NCBI RefSeq assembly: GCF_021134715.1
Contig: NC_060027.1
Span: forward strand, 3,720,001-3,784,000
Direction of reading: 5' to 3'
DNA: 64,000 nt
Origin: Daphnia pulex
Taxonomy: Eukaryota; Arthropoda; Branchiopoda; Diplostraca; Daphniidae
The notes beneath the pieces are model-generated. The model saw only the letters and a list, made by a program, of their open reading frames with translations. It did not search any database and had not been told where the DNA came from. The position numbers and the translations under genes were made by a program. Position 1 is the stretch's first letter. The number at the start of each line of letters is the position of its first letter. Positions 1-12,645 of this stretch are shown piece after piece.

Positions 1-129
1 AATGCAGCGTATTTCATGGGGACCTTCAATTCTCCTGTTTACTAACAATTTGGGTATAGCCTATGGTTTACCCACTGTCTCAGTTTCAACTTTTCGCTGC
101 TTGCTATTGTTTCTGTAAATATTTGTCGT

Positions 130-791
130 AACTCATTGTTGAAATTTTGTATTCAGATAAACAGCATCCTGTTTAATTGGAGAAACTTCCAGTGTCGACC
201 GAGTTGATGATCTCTTCAATTCCCCCTTCTTTAAATGTCCTCGTGTACGCTCACGTGAATGTGGGGGTATTCACGAGGACACCCTTTGTCTTATTCCGTC
301 TGGTGGATTCAACATTTCAACGGATGGATGGAGCAACTGACGAAGATGTCTGACTGTGGATTTCCCAGGCTTAAAGGTAGGACAAATGCATCTCTTATTC
401 TTCCTTTTAGACTATTAGTGGGGCGTCAAATTGTAAATCTTGACATAGAACGGAGTACGATTATTCCTGATGAGCTAGGCGGTTGACTGGAACTCGGCAG
501 TAGAACGAGAGATGTAGTAACGGCTACAGATCAGGCCTGTTTTTGTACCTCGCAACTTTGTCTGTGAGTGATCAATCAAATTCGAAAATATTTGAACTTG
601 AGACACTTATTGAAGAACAACATTATTTCTACCAAGAGGGTCTTTCCGCCACACCGGCACTTCCTGGTTTGATAGGCTCATTTGAATTATATTTCCCAAC
701 GGCCACAAATGATGTGAAACTGTTAACGCTGGAATATGTCAACATCCCCAAGATATTTCCCCCGTTATTTCATTACAATTCGCTTTTTTAA
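130..791 (+). other. Coding-like but unassigned patch at the left edge
   Basis: Two stretches have the look of degraded or partial exons. Around 195-350 one frame gives a cysteine-containing peptide with CPRVRSRECGG and CLIPSGGFNIS before a stop; around 543-791 another frame stays open for about 80 codons and contains LIEEQHYFYQEG. The frames do not join through convincing splice sites and I recognise no family. They may be the tail of a gene lying mainly to the left, or a pseudogene. The patch lies on the strand opposite to the GPCR exon at 1287-1591. Confidence 0.2.
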
Positions 792-1286
792 ACAAAAGAA
801 ACTCTCATCAATCAAACTAAACACAATTGATTTCCCCCGTGGGACTTGTTATATAACTGTAATATATCCGAGAAAATGAACATCAAAGTCTAGATCTATA
901 TCAAAAGAAAGTGTAATCTCCCACCACCACCCCCGTGAGCGATCTACTATAAGCTCATTTTCTTGTGTAATCCATTTTGGGCGATAATAATAAGAAAAAA
1001 ACAAACAAAAAATCGGCGCAGGATCGTCATCTATATAATCCAGCCCGGTCTTTTTTCCTTTTCTATATTATCTAATTCGTATTTCTTTATATATCAAAGA
1101 TGATGTCTAGTCGCCATCGCCAACAATTCCAGTTATAAAAGTAGGGGGGTAGAAAGACGTAGCTGATAAGTAGATTACTATAAGTAGACGCACTTTGGGT
1201 CTAATTTTTCTGCGGGGATCGTGTCCCATCCTGTTGGAAGAGAGACAGGAGCGGACAGGAGCGATAGGAGAAATGTGATAACGAAC

Positions 1287-1591
1287 CTGTTGGACGGATG
1301 AGTGAGGAGCCCTCGCCGTAGGAGGGTGCACGTGATGAGTCCGTTGCCGATGACGGCCGTCAGCCAGATGAGGCCGAAGGTGGACGACTCGGCCACGGTG
1401 GCCCATTGGAAGAGACTCTCCACCGAGGATTCGACGACGTCGGCCAGCGTCGACGACGTCGTCTCTCCTCCAATTACCAGCAGCTGCCCGCCAGCACCGT
1501 CTCCTACTCCCGTCCAGTGATGCTGATCCTGAGGCTCCTGCTGGGCTTCCGTCCCCGCTGTCGAGTTGAACGCCATTATCTCCCGTGTCAT
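1287..1591 (-). CDS. 5' coding exon of a probable class A (rhodopsin-like) GPCR, partial
   Basis: The exon starts at an ATG at 1591 and ends at a donor (CAACAG then gttcgt) after base 1287, giving 101 codons plus two bases. The first 70 or so residues are polar and acidic and include an NST sequon, as expected of an extracellular N-terminus. They are followed by one hydrophobic segment, about residues 73-93, containing GLIWLTAVIGNGLI. The GN motif fits position 1.50 of transmembrane helix 1, and THPSNR fits the first intracellular loop, where class A receptors often read PSN. No transmembrane helix 2 exon is visible between here and the window edge, so the next exon is probably outside. The ligand class cannot be told from this exon, and some other membrane protein remains possible. 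Confidence 0.45.
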
Positions 1592-2827
1592 TGATTAGAC
1601 GACACCAACCTTGTTACTGTCCCGACACGACGACACTCGAACGCAATTTTTCCTTTTCTCGAGACGTGATCCTCTACCGTGAATGCCAAATCACGGCCGA
1701 TTCCCCCCCAGCTCGAATTTCTTCTCCCGAATTAAAATTAAAACAACCGAAACGGGAGGTGGGATATTTGATTTGTTGAATTGATCTCCCAAATGGAATT
1801 TTCTTTCGTGAAAGACAATACGAGAATCCAAAAAGAAATAGGAGATGTTGAAGAAATAAAAATTTTCAAAAATAAAAATAGAAAGAAAAGAAATCAGAGA
1901 GGGAATCAATCAGGGTCACCCAGTAGCCATCACCGCACATACACAACACAGGTGTTGGAAAGTCGTTTCATCGGTCCTTGTCAAATGATATTTTAAAAAA
2001 ACTCGATTTCAAGGGACCAAAAGAAGAAGAAGAAGAAATTTGAGCATATCACTTGGTTAGTAATTTCAATCACACGCACAACTGTTGTTTTGGGCCATCG
2101 TCGGCCGGCTGCTTCTGGCCATCAATTCGAAACCATCCGCATTTAGGAGCACTACTACTACCGGGCGATCGACCCTGCATGGTGTTGTACAATCTACCCA
2201 ACACTCTTGTGTGCTGAAATGGGTTGAATTGTCAAACGAATAGAATAAGATTTAAAAAGAATTGTCCAGGGGCGTCTGATTTTTCCTGATTATTTGTCTT
2301 CTCACTGGGTCTAACGCGACAGAGTTGTGTTTGGAGGCGAGACCGTGCACCGACTGGACTTATTTCCGTGACGACCAGCTTCCTATATATGCCCCTCACA
2401 CACGCTCACGCTCACGCAGTTGCCCAGTCCCGGCACCGCCTCTTTCTCTCTCTCTACTTAACGTATACAACTCCCCCCCTTCTCTCTCTCGGCTGGGTGT
2501 GTGTGTGTGTGGGTAGATGTATATGTATAGGATTATTCTTTTTATGTGTAGCGAAATATTATCAAGGACCCACCCATTTCTTTTGAAAAATGAAAAAAAA
2601 AAAGATCTAATTCGATCTTTTAAAACTCATTAGATTAATTATGGGCGAGATTTTTTCCTTTCCAGCTGGGAAATCAATATCAGACTGAAAATAGACTCTC
2701 TAATCAACGTTTCCTTGGGCTCGACATTAGAGTTTAGATGTCGTAATAATCTGGTATGGTATAGATGTAATTTAGTTTTGACATTTTTTCTTTTAACCTG
2801 GGAGGGCCAGAGTCTATATTTGCAACG

Positions 2828-2841
2828 GTTGCCATAGCGAC
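2828..2841 (+). promoter_or_regulatory. RFX X-box-like site
   Basis: GTTGCCATAGCGAC differs at two positions from the palindromic RFX core GTTGCCATGGCAAC. It lies about 1.2 kb upstream of the GPCR exon start. A chance match in 64 kb is quite possible, so function is only suggested. Confidence 0.2.
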
Positions 2842-4185
2842 CGCGATGTCGATGGAGGCTCGATTGAATAACATCCAGCCCCCTTTCAATGCCATCAAAA
2901 CTATTTTCCTTGTAGTTTTCTAAAAATATTTTAAAAAGCGCAGGTTGTTTGATTTTTTTTTTTAATAAAGAGGAAATTGTCGTATGGCGCCAAATTCAAA
3001 AAATAAAAGTAGTCCGCGCAACTCGTACGATGACATCATTATCGGCTGCTTCCGGCAACCCCATCACCATTCCATTTCCGGCTGTTGATTGTGCGTCTCT
3101 CTCTAGTCTATAGCGCCACACATCATCAACTACTCGGTTCGATGACGTCTGTTTATTCCCCTATAAATTGCTATTGATTATATAAAAGAAAAAAAAAGGG
3201 AATGTACACACAAGTGGCTTTGATGTATGCAGTGGCGCAATCTCCGTCCGTGTTGTTTCGACACTGGGGGGCCGTTCAACCGAAAATGGTCAAAAAGATT
3301 GGACAACATTTTGAGTCCAACACGAGAATCGTTATGTTCTACTGCCTTGTAATATTCGGAATTCGTTTTGCTCCTGCATTGCTGCTGGACGAATTCGAAT
3401 GATCCAACGCGATTAATCTAAATAAATATCTCTTCCCAATGCTGCGTGCATACGATTAGCGTCAGCGCAGAACAAGAGAAAGAAGAATGGTCAGAATCAC
3501 GACCAAATAAAGGCGGTCGCCCATAATGATTTGATATGCCCGCAAACTTTTTTTTGTTGTTTGTCTTAGATATTTTTCTTTTGGGTGAACATGCTCAATG
3601 ACGATGGCGATTGATGGGCAGCCCAGCCCAGGCCAGCCATCAGCCATCATTGGACATGAATTAAATATTTTGATGTCAAATTGATTTGATTTCCAGTTGT
3701 CAAATGGAAATCAACTCGAATCATTTGTCTAACCAATTGTTTTCCCAAGTTATACACGTGTATAACTATAGCTGGACGAATCAAATAGCATGACTGGGCA
3801 GAAAAAAAAAAACAAAAGAGAAAATATCTGGTGTCCACACCGATAAGGGAAGATCTCAACTGCTGTGCTGGGTGAGCGATAGAGAATATAAATACGGCGA
3901 TATGGCAAAACGGAGTAGAGACAAATCTCTCGCAGAAAAAGAAACCCGACCCGCGTGTTTATATTATATACACTCTACTACTACGTCGTCCGTCCGTCCG
4001 TCTCTCCGCTGTTGTAATAAAAAGCCATTGAGCGTCTTAAAGACATTGGGAATTAAAGGCCATATAAAGAGCAGCTCAGCAATGTCAGACTAGAGCTAAA
4101 ACTTTATTTTTAAACTCTACAACACTGTGCCCAAATAAAAACGAATCGCGGAAAAGATGTCGCCGAATTACTACAACAGCAGTTG

Positions 4186-4206
4186 AACAACAACAACAAC
4201 AACAAC
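4186..4206. repeat. (AAC)n microsatellite
   Basis: Seven uninterrupted AAC units. A second, similar run lies at about 8109-8129. Both are in the gene-poor left part of the window. Confidence 0.9.
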
Positions 4207-5795
4207 TGTGTAGTACCTATACAAGCACAGGGTACAGGTTGTAAATTGTTGAAGTTTTTACTTTTTCATTTTCGAGGACAAATCTAGAAATGGCTGGGGC
4301 TGATGGCTATTAACTATTGCGACGTCTGTGGACGGGCCACTGGCGGGCGGCGAGAAAAGAAAAAGGTGCCCAGTCAAGAAATGGGATTAAATCTAATAGC
4401 GATTGGAAAAAGTAATTAATATCAACCGAGCTGTGCTATATAATCCTCCGGGTGTGTTTAATACTCTGATAAACGCTGGGCAATTGTTTTATAAAATCTA
4501 GGTCGAACCCAAATAGAAATCGATTCGTTTTGATTTGTAGCTGGACTGGACTGGACTACAATAATCCCCGCATATAAGAAATAACATTTTCTATTTATTT
4601 TTATACACTGGCCGTTTAGATACTATATAGGCCTAATCACTGTAATCCAGCACTCTCTCGTCGTCGTCGTCGGCCGTCTGATAATTAAAGGAGAAATCCT
4701 CGTTGATTTTTCTACACATACACACACAATAGGGCCGGGGGAGTAGGAAATGGGCCGTCCGGGACTCCCGCCAATCAATGCCAAAGCAGCCCAGCCCTTT
4801 TGCACACACAGAGCGAGAGAGGAAACGGACAGACAACAACAACAACAGCAACCGAGCTGTGTGTACACTATGGGATCTCCAAGGTTACCCGCGGCAATAT
4901 CCCGTTTCCCTCCTTCTCATTCTGTCACAGAGCGACTTGCTGGATTTTGTGTGTGGCTGTGAGACGAGACGTTTTAGGTACACACACGTGTAATGTTGGT
5001 CTAAAAAATCCTGCTGGCCGTCCTTCTTATTTATGTATTTTTTTCCAAGTCGGAATATAAACAATTCAAATGGCGCGGTAATCCGCATTTGAATTGGATG
5101 CACTTAGAGAGCCGGGCCTTGACGTTTGCGGTGGAAATAAAAATTTCCCAGTTCGTTCAGTCGAGTGTTATTTTACCTTTTATGTCGAAAATAATTTGGG
5201 AGAAAAATTTAAAAATGGACGTTTTCTGCGCGGACAATTTTCTGGAATGGCGGGCGATTCAAAAAAATCAAAAAAAATCTTATCTCTTTTTAAAAATGAA
5301 ACGATCGAACTGCATTTTGGAAATTGTTGAAGGAATCGCAAAAGATGTGCCGACCGACCGACACGCGGCTGGCCCATGTCGCCGGACCCGATGTAAGATG
5401 GATGAGCGCACCTGCGCCACGACGACTGCTGTGGCACGAGCCAAAAATGTCCAGGATGAAAAAGACAAACTGTCGTTCGGAAAATAAATGGCGCGGAAAT
5501 TTAAATTTCGAAATTCCGTAGCTAGAATCAAAAAAATAAAATTTTCCAATTTATCCGATATCGATGCGCAACAATATTCACGACGTACATATTGTAACAC
5601 ACAGAGAAGGACCATTGTCCGTAATGGACGAATAATGTACCTGATAAAATTCAATGAAATTATACAAAAGATAATATTTAAAATAATTCTTTTTTCCGGG
5701 GGTTCTACAATAAAATTGGCGATTCGCTTATCCCGCGGGAGACGACCAAAAAACAGGCACTAGCATATCGATTGAACCGTGCAAAACCATCAGAG

Positions 5796-5813
5796 CAACA
5801 ACAGCTGTTGTTG
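5796..5813. repeat. 18-bp perfect palindrome centred on an E-box
   Basis: CAACAACAGCTGTTGTTG is its own reverse complement, with the E-box CAGCTG at its centre. It probably arose from AAC/GTT triplet runs meeting. A role as a bHLH site is possible but not shown. Confidence 0.5.
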
Positions 5814-8800
5814 TTGTTCGTATGGTAATAATAATGCTTTGGCGCTTTATTTTATTTTTGATGGCCAACATTTTCTCAAGTGCTGATATATATTTTATTT
5901 GATACTCTACATTGCTGTTGCTATAGCCGCCGGTGCCTATACAATAACAGACGTTCTTTTTTTTTTGCTCCTATGACTTCTGCAATGCGCACAATTGATC
6001 TAATATAGATGTCTGCACTTGTATAGTATATAACATTATATAAGAGCGAAATAACCGCGCGCTGGCCGAAAAAGTCCATTCGAGTCGGCACGCGAAATTG
6101 TGGGGCAATATAGACACACACGCCGGTTGTGTCTATACCTTTTTATATTCGGCAATATCGCAATGTATACTATAAGACTCCCGATGACCCCAGCAGCGGT
6201 CACGCGTTCAAATTCGATATTTGTGAAATATATATAACAACCCCCGACGGGTGCTGGGCCTTTGACCTGCCCAGCTCTCTATATAAATATCTTCTTTTTC
6301 TGTCGTGTAAAAATGGGCAGGTGGTGGGCGAGCAAAATCACATCTCAACGAAAGTGCAGAGATCTAACGTTTGTACATACAAACACTACCGGTGATTTCT
6401 TTTTCTTTTTCTTGGAGCGTGGGAGAGAGAAAAACGGAACAAGGTTTTCTAGTTACTTTCTTTTCTTCCTTCTTCCTTCTTCTTCTTCTTTTCGGCTTGG
6501 CGTTTGTGTAATATCCCGAAAAGCAGGAAATAATCTCTTGCGATGGTGGCCGGTAGTCTCTCTCTCCTATTTTTTCTTCTGTATATAAGGCACCTTGTAT
6601 TATTGCACGGCACAGCCATTTCCGTCGCAACTTGCCGAGCTTTTAACTTGTCTTCTCAAGGTAGAGTTAGAGACTAGAGAGAGAGAGAGTGGATGATGAA
6701 AGTGCAAAATTCCCATTTTCAAAATGGAAATTTCAAATCTTATCTTTTTTGGCGGGCTTTTTTCTTTTAAATTCCATCTGATTTTAAAATTTAAATTCGA
6801 TCCAACTGGATGTTGTATGAACAGAATTCGGTGAAAGTTTACATATATTCAGAATAATGCTCAATTGTTTCTGCGAATTATATGGTGGTGTGCACATAAG
6901 CCCTTTTATGTCTCCCCAAGTAAAATACGTAAGCGTCTCTAACTTGTAAACCTCGTGTGTGACCTTGGTGGGTACATTTTTCGTGATCGTTTGATTGCGC
7001 CCGGGATAACGCGGAAATCTAAATGTACTCGTGCTGCTGCTGCATTCCGTTTGATGTGATTTTCAAATGTGATTGAATCTCCAATAATATTTCATCCATT
7101 TTTCTTTTTTTTTCTTTTTTTCTACTATTCAATCGCCATTGAAATTAGATTAATTGCCAATGACGTTTGGCAAACCAGTTTCTTTTTTTTTAAATTAATT
7201 GATCAATCAAAATAATATTTATAGGTGTGTATATTTCGTTTCCTTAAAATAATCAAAATATAAAAGACCGCGAATTAATCAGAATTTTAAAAAATCATTT
7301 GTAAAAAGAAAAGAAAAAAAAATGTAGACTGCTTATGGCCAAATCCGGCCATATCGTTTTTTCTCCGTCTGGCTTGACTTTCAAAACGTTATGACCGTGA
7401 TATTTCCAAAGCAGGAAGAAGATAACACACAGAAATATTATTTTTTCTTCCAAAAATTCAAAGAAAAAGAAGAAAAACTGGAATGTTTAGACCAAATAAG
7501 GGGACGATGGAGCAACAGAGACCGGAAGCCCTGATGAGAAAATTATTATTCTAGACGGGCACAAAAAAAATTCGCATAAATATTTACATTTAATTGGCTG
7601 ATGGGTGTTGTTTGTCTTAAAATCTTTTTCTTTTCCCGACATTTATTTTGTATGTAAAAGAGAGAAACGCCAAAACAAGTTGGAGATGAGCAGCTGCACA
7701 TCAGGTCACAAACAAACAAACAAACAGGCCTGGCCTGCTAGCTGGGCGTTTCCTTTAACTCTCACGAGATGAATTCCCGGCCGGCCATTAATCTAGAAAA
7801 CGGGTGGCGGGGAGTTGATCAGCGAGTGTCGCTTCGGATTGTTTTATTCTAGCTGCGACTAAATATAATTTCAAATTCTCCTTAAAAAGAATTCTCTTTT
7901 TTTCAATCCTCCATATATAAAACACGGCTCCCACATTCCACCAGCAACAACAGCACACGGCCATTTTCTGGCCAACAAAAATAAAAGATGAAACACTCCT
8001 TTTTTCTTATTTTCTTTCGATTGTATTTTGCCCGCAAAAGTCCCGTCGCGTAAACTCGCTGTCGCTAGCCAAAGTTGGTCACGACACGGCGACCTTTTAT
8101 CCATTCGCCAACAACAACAACAACAACAGCAGCAAGAAAAAAAGGGCAAAAAACAACAAGACGCACTTGATTGTGTGTGTCTGTCCCGCTGCTTTTGTGA
8201 CTTGGTTGTGATTTCCCATGAAGCCTATTCATCACTGGGCCAGCAGCAACCAACAGTGAGTGTCGTCTGCCCAGAAAAGAGTTTGAAGATGGACGCACCA
8301 TCCAATTCACCAGGGTCGATATCAAAACAAACGTTACACTTACAAGAGCAAATGAGCCACAATATCAAACCCCCCTAAAAAAGAGTTGTTTTTCTTTCAT
8401 TTTCTGCACAATCATCACGCCAAATGTGTTTTTTGGGGACTCGTCACCAGCACACATGTCCAAACTATTTTTCTTTCTTATTTTGGCGGGATAGATTTTT
8501 TTTTAAATTTTTTTTATTGCGGTATATAAGATGGTATCGTTTCTCGGTTGTCCCGCAAGGTCATCAGCGGGAGATCCGATCGTTTCGTAGATTTTTTGGG
8601 TTTTTTTTATTATTGGGACGAGAATAGAGAAAACAATGTCAACTCCTTGGGACTTTTTTTTAGAGCGCCATACTATCAATTTTGTCACGGTCGAATTTTT
8701 TTTTGGTTATCATATTAAATTGATTCGTTACACGGATGACGACGAGGTGATGGTGGTGGTCGTCTCCGCCCACACTTACACCACCACCAGCGGTGATTTA

Positions 8801-9266
8801 TGCAGCCGAGCAGATCGATTGCGTTTCAAAGATCAAATCCAAAACAGGTTGCTTGCGTTATTTTATTTAAAAAAAAATGGGATTTATAATACAAAACCCC
8901 GGAAGGATAATTTAGTATTCGTGTGCTGTGGCGCCGTGTGTGGTGATTGAATTATCACGCCAACCAAAACACCCGAAAGAAAAAAATATTTCGCTAAAAA
9001 AGAGATTGACGTCCCGCGCGTTATTTATTATTGACGCATCAGCAATTTTTTCGTTGGTTGAAAAATTCTGAAAAATTTGAATTGAATCGGAGAAGAAATG
9101 CGACGTCACACGCTCACTAGGATGCGGCGGATCACGGCCGCTGGACCTGTTGTTGCATCCGACAACTTTCATTGTCGATACCGAACAAAAAAACCCACGG
9201 ACGAATTCGATTTGCCGTTTTCATTGCTGGGAAGAAAATACAATGAAAAAACTTTATTTCAACACG

Positions 9267-9358
9267 TAAAAAAATAAATAAAAAATAAAAAATGAAAAAT
9301 AAGAAATAAAAATAAAAATAATAATAATAATAATAAAAATAAAAATAATTTTTTTTTT
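9267..9358. repeat. A/T-only low-complexity tract with (AAT)n
   Basis: About 90 bp almost entirely of A and T: AAAT and AAAAT units followed by about seven AAT units and a poly-T run. It is a simple-sequence tract with no coding potential. Confidence 0.85.
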
Positions 9359-9820
9359 CTCCTTCCCAATCAAATGGGAACAGACGAGACTCTTCCGGCC
9401 GGAGGAAGGTCTCTCGCCTGTCTACTCTCTACACGTTGAAATCAAAGTTAGTGCGCGCCATTGGCAAAGACAAACTCTGGTCGTGAATCAAAACTCTTTT
9501 ACACAACTGTGTGTGTATGCCCACTCACTTTTTCTTAGATATATATACGGTGTGTGTGTAAATATGCCCTGGAGAGGATGTAACACACACTCTATTCTTT
9601 ACACTTGCAGGAGCTGCCGCCACCCGGTGTAGTAAATGTCTTGTGTGTGTTCCTCCGCACCGAAACACACACGGATAAAGTTAGATATATACTATAGCAG
9701 ATATCGTAAATATCTAAGTTGAATGGATTGCGTGTGTTTGTGTTCACTGTGCCGTACACGACAGAAAAAATGGCGTCGCCCTTCTGGGTCTAAAATATAT
9801 GACGTCAACCGCTATATAGC

Positions 9821-9840
9821 TGTGTGTGTGTGTGTGTGTG
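9821..9840. repeat. (TG)10 dinucleotide microsatellite
   Basis: Ten perfect TG units. Shorter TG/CA runs occur near 2498, 9545 and 21966, marking the non-genic parts of the window. Confidence 0.9.
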
Positions 9841-12645
9841 TAGGCTTTATCAGAAGAAAACCCAATAGACTTTTCCACCCACACTTCCATTCAACCCGAA
9901 AAAATAAAGAACAAAACATCGTCGTCGTGGCCGCTGTTCTAACGGGAAAATCTGCTCGCACATATCGACAAACTATAGCTCGACCTTGACTCTTTTTTTT
10001 TTCCTCTCACGGCCTATACTACTACACACGTTCGTGTAATCTAGTGGTGTCGGGTATGTAGCTATATATATAAATGATTATAACGAGCAGGATGGCGAAT
10101 AAAACGTCTCTCATTTCACGCTAGACGATCGTTAACCCGGATTGATAAATCCAGCGCTGTATACTATATAGGATTGGATATATGTGATTTGGTGGGTTGT
10201 TTTTTTCACGTTGGGTTTATTTATAGGAGCGTGTCTATTATTTCCAGCGCGGCGTTTCTACACAAAATTGAAGGACGTCCGGTTGCGTCTTGATCCGCTT
10301 TTGTCTTCTATACTCGTTTGAAATCGACACGAAAATAACCCGTTGTCGAGAGAATCGATCAGCCGAATTGTCTCCGCGACAGACGGTCTAGTATAGGCCT
10401 ATCCGGGGGTATCACGGCCGTGACCGTGACCTAATTGCGCGGTCAGTGGGGACGGGCGACACTGCAGTGCGTTTTGATTCACGAGATAGGGACACACGGG
10501 CCGGTGCGTTGGAGACGGAAAAGACTGTGCGTGTTTATTTTAGAATTTTTTTTTTTTTGCTTTTCTAGACAATGTCACGGCGTTCGTGATCCGATTGATC
10601 ACTCGGTCTCTTGTGTGAGAGAGCCTGGCAAAATCTGCTGGCCCCCCCCCCTAACTATTATACCGTTGGCCTCTCTTCCAGCACCGTCAAATGTAATTGA
10701 TTACACATCTATACGGCGCGTTATTTATTTAGAATTAAAACAAAAAACTATATGTAGCAGAGAGATAGATAGAGAGCTAGGCTATGTTTAGTTTTTGGGG
10801 AGTTTTTTGGCCTGGGCCCGTCTCGGGTGGAATTTTTCTACCGAGTCGCTGCGTGAAGAAAGAAAGAAAAAAGCTCGACGAACGACATGGAATATATATA
10901 AAAAGAAAAAGAAGAATGTTTCTAGCTTTTTTTGTGTGTGTGTGTTTGCTGCTCTAAACCGACGCCATTATTTTGTCAAGGTCTGTAGTACAACAGCAGC
11001 CGGTGATATTGTGTCTGCGGGATTTCTTATAACTTTAGCTTGGTGTGTGTGTTAGTTCTCCCGCAGCCAATCCTATAGAAGAAAGAAAAAGTTAGACCCT
11101 CGACGACCTCGAGATCTTTTTGGATTTTGGCGAAAATGTTTAGAGACGTATTGATCAACACCCCTCTCTAGCCTATATAGCCCAAGAGCTCGGCCGAAAT
11201 GACTTTGAGCCGAGCGCCCAAGTGTGTTTGAGTGTCCCGCCAAATTTCTTCTCCAATATACCCGTCCGCCCGCTCTCCATCTCTCTGTGTGCATTTGCCT
11301 TCGTGTGACATATGTATGGACTATGGAGTCTAGAGAAGAATTGACAATGTCGAATGACACAGAGAATATATTATATATACTTCCTTGTTCGAAAATGCCC
11401 TTTTTTTTTAGTTTTACGATTTACCATATCCCGGCCGATTGATTCTTATTCGCCACGCCAACTTTTATGTATAACATCGAGAGAGAAAATTTCAAAATGG
11501 AAAAGCCGGCCGCCATCGATTCGAGCACGTATAAAATACCTTATTTCTTTTCTTTTCTTCTTTTTCAGCTATATAGCTTCGCCGAGTAATAAAATTTGGA
11601 GGAACTTTAAGGACGGAGAATAGGACGCGAAATCGAGATCAATGTCCGAATGGGGAAATTCAATTTGATCGCAAAATATTTCTATTCTTCAAAAAAAAAG
11701 AAGATTTAGTATATATAAATTTCTGAGACGGGCCTTTATATTTAGCCGACGTCATTTTCTTTTTCTTTCTTTTTTTTTTGGTCGGCCCATGTAGTCCGTT
11801 TTCTAACGTAATGCATTTTGCAGTCCATCAATTTTGGAATAAGGTGTACAACGTCGCACTCCATCGATTGATCAAAAACGTCGATAGCCAAAATAGAAAA
11901 AAGAATTGGCATGGAACGAAATTTTCTCTCCTTTTTTTTTTAAATTTCCCGCCAGATCAATACGTTTCTTTAAAACAAAAAAATTTAAAATTTTGTTTTC
12001 ATTTTCCACCGATTATTATGCACAAAGTTGACCTCGTCTTGACGCCAACTCTCTTCCGTACAGATGGCGGAATTTGTTTCTCCAAAAAATATAAGAACAA
12101 TAAAAAAAGAGCTGCCGTCTGGCTTGTCTTCTCTACCGACTTGTATTCTCGCACGATCTCTGCCGTTGCGCATAAAAATGTCCTGATTACAGCACGTTAG
12201 CTCTCGGGGATCGATCGAAAGACCCCCGACGAGAGAAGCGATTAGCATCACAGAAGCTTTTAGAATAAGAGGAAGGTTCGGACATTCATATTCATATGTA
12301 TCGACAGCTGGATAGGAAAAAAGAGATTCTTTCGAGTCTTTTTTAGTGTTTTTCCTTTTTATTTTATTTATTTTTTTTTTCATTTATTTATTCGGATTTT
12401 AAGAAATCCGGACACGTTCGTGACATTTGACTCGATATGGCAACGCGCAAAGCTTTCAGCCAATGGCAGTCGAAAATCTCTCAACAGACGACACTCGATT
12501 TCGCTGCTTCTCCACGTGTTATTAAATTCTGAATCTGTTTGTTAACAAAATAAAAAGAAGAGTTAGTACTTGCGTGTGTCAGATAAAAATTGGTTTTTTC
12601 CCCCACCGCTTGCATTGTGAATAAGCACGAGAGCAAGTCGCCGAT

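Larger units (their letters stand above)
1592..12645. other. About 11 kb gene-poor, microsatellite-rich region
   Basis: No convincing exon was found on either strand. Open frames up to about 140 codons occur (for example near 5089-5487 and 11778-12200), but their composition is that of random AT-rich DNA and overlapping frames on the other strand are equally open. The region has many short runs of TG, CA, GA, AAC and AAT, pyrimidine tracts and poly-A/T. Since it lies upstream of both the minus-strand GPCR exon and the plus-strand PELP1 gene, it may hold distal control elements or noncoding first exons. It is much longer than the gaps in the neighbouring gene block. Confidence 0.5.

Noticed and set aside
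5089-5654. Overlapping open frames of 132 codons (+) and 124 codons (-)
   Set aside because: Both strands are open over the same bases, the composition is K/F/N-rich as expected of AT-rich DNA, and there is no motif or splice context.
11778-12383. Open frames of 140 codons (+) and 132 codons (-)
   Set aside because: Low-complexity lysine and phenylalanine content from poly-A/T runs, with overlapping frames on both strands; no protein pattern.
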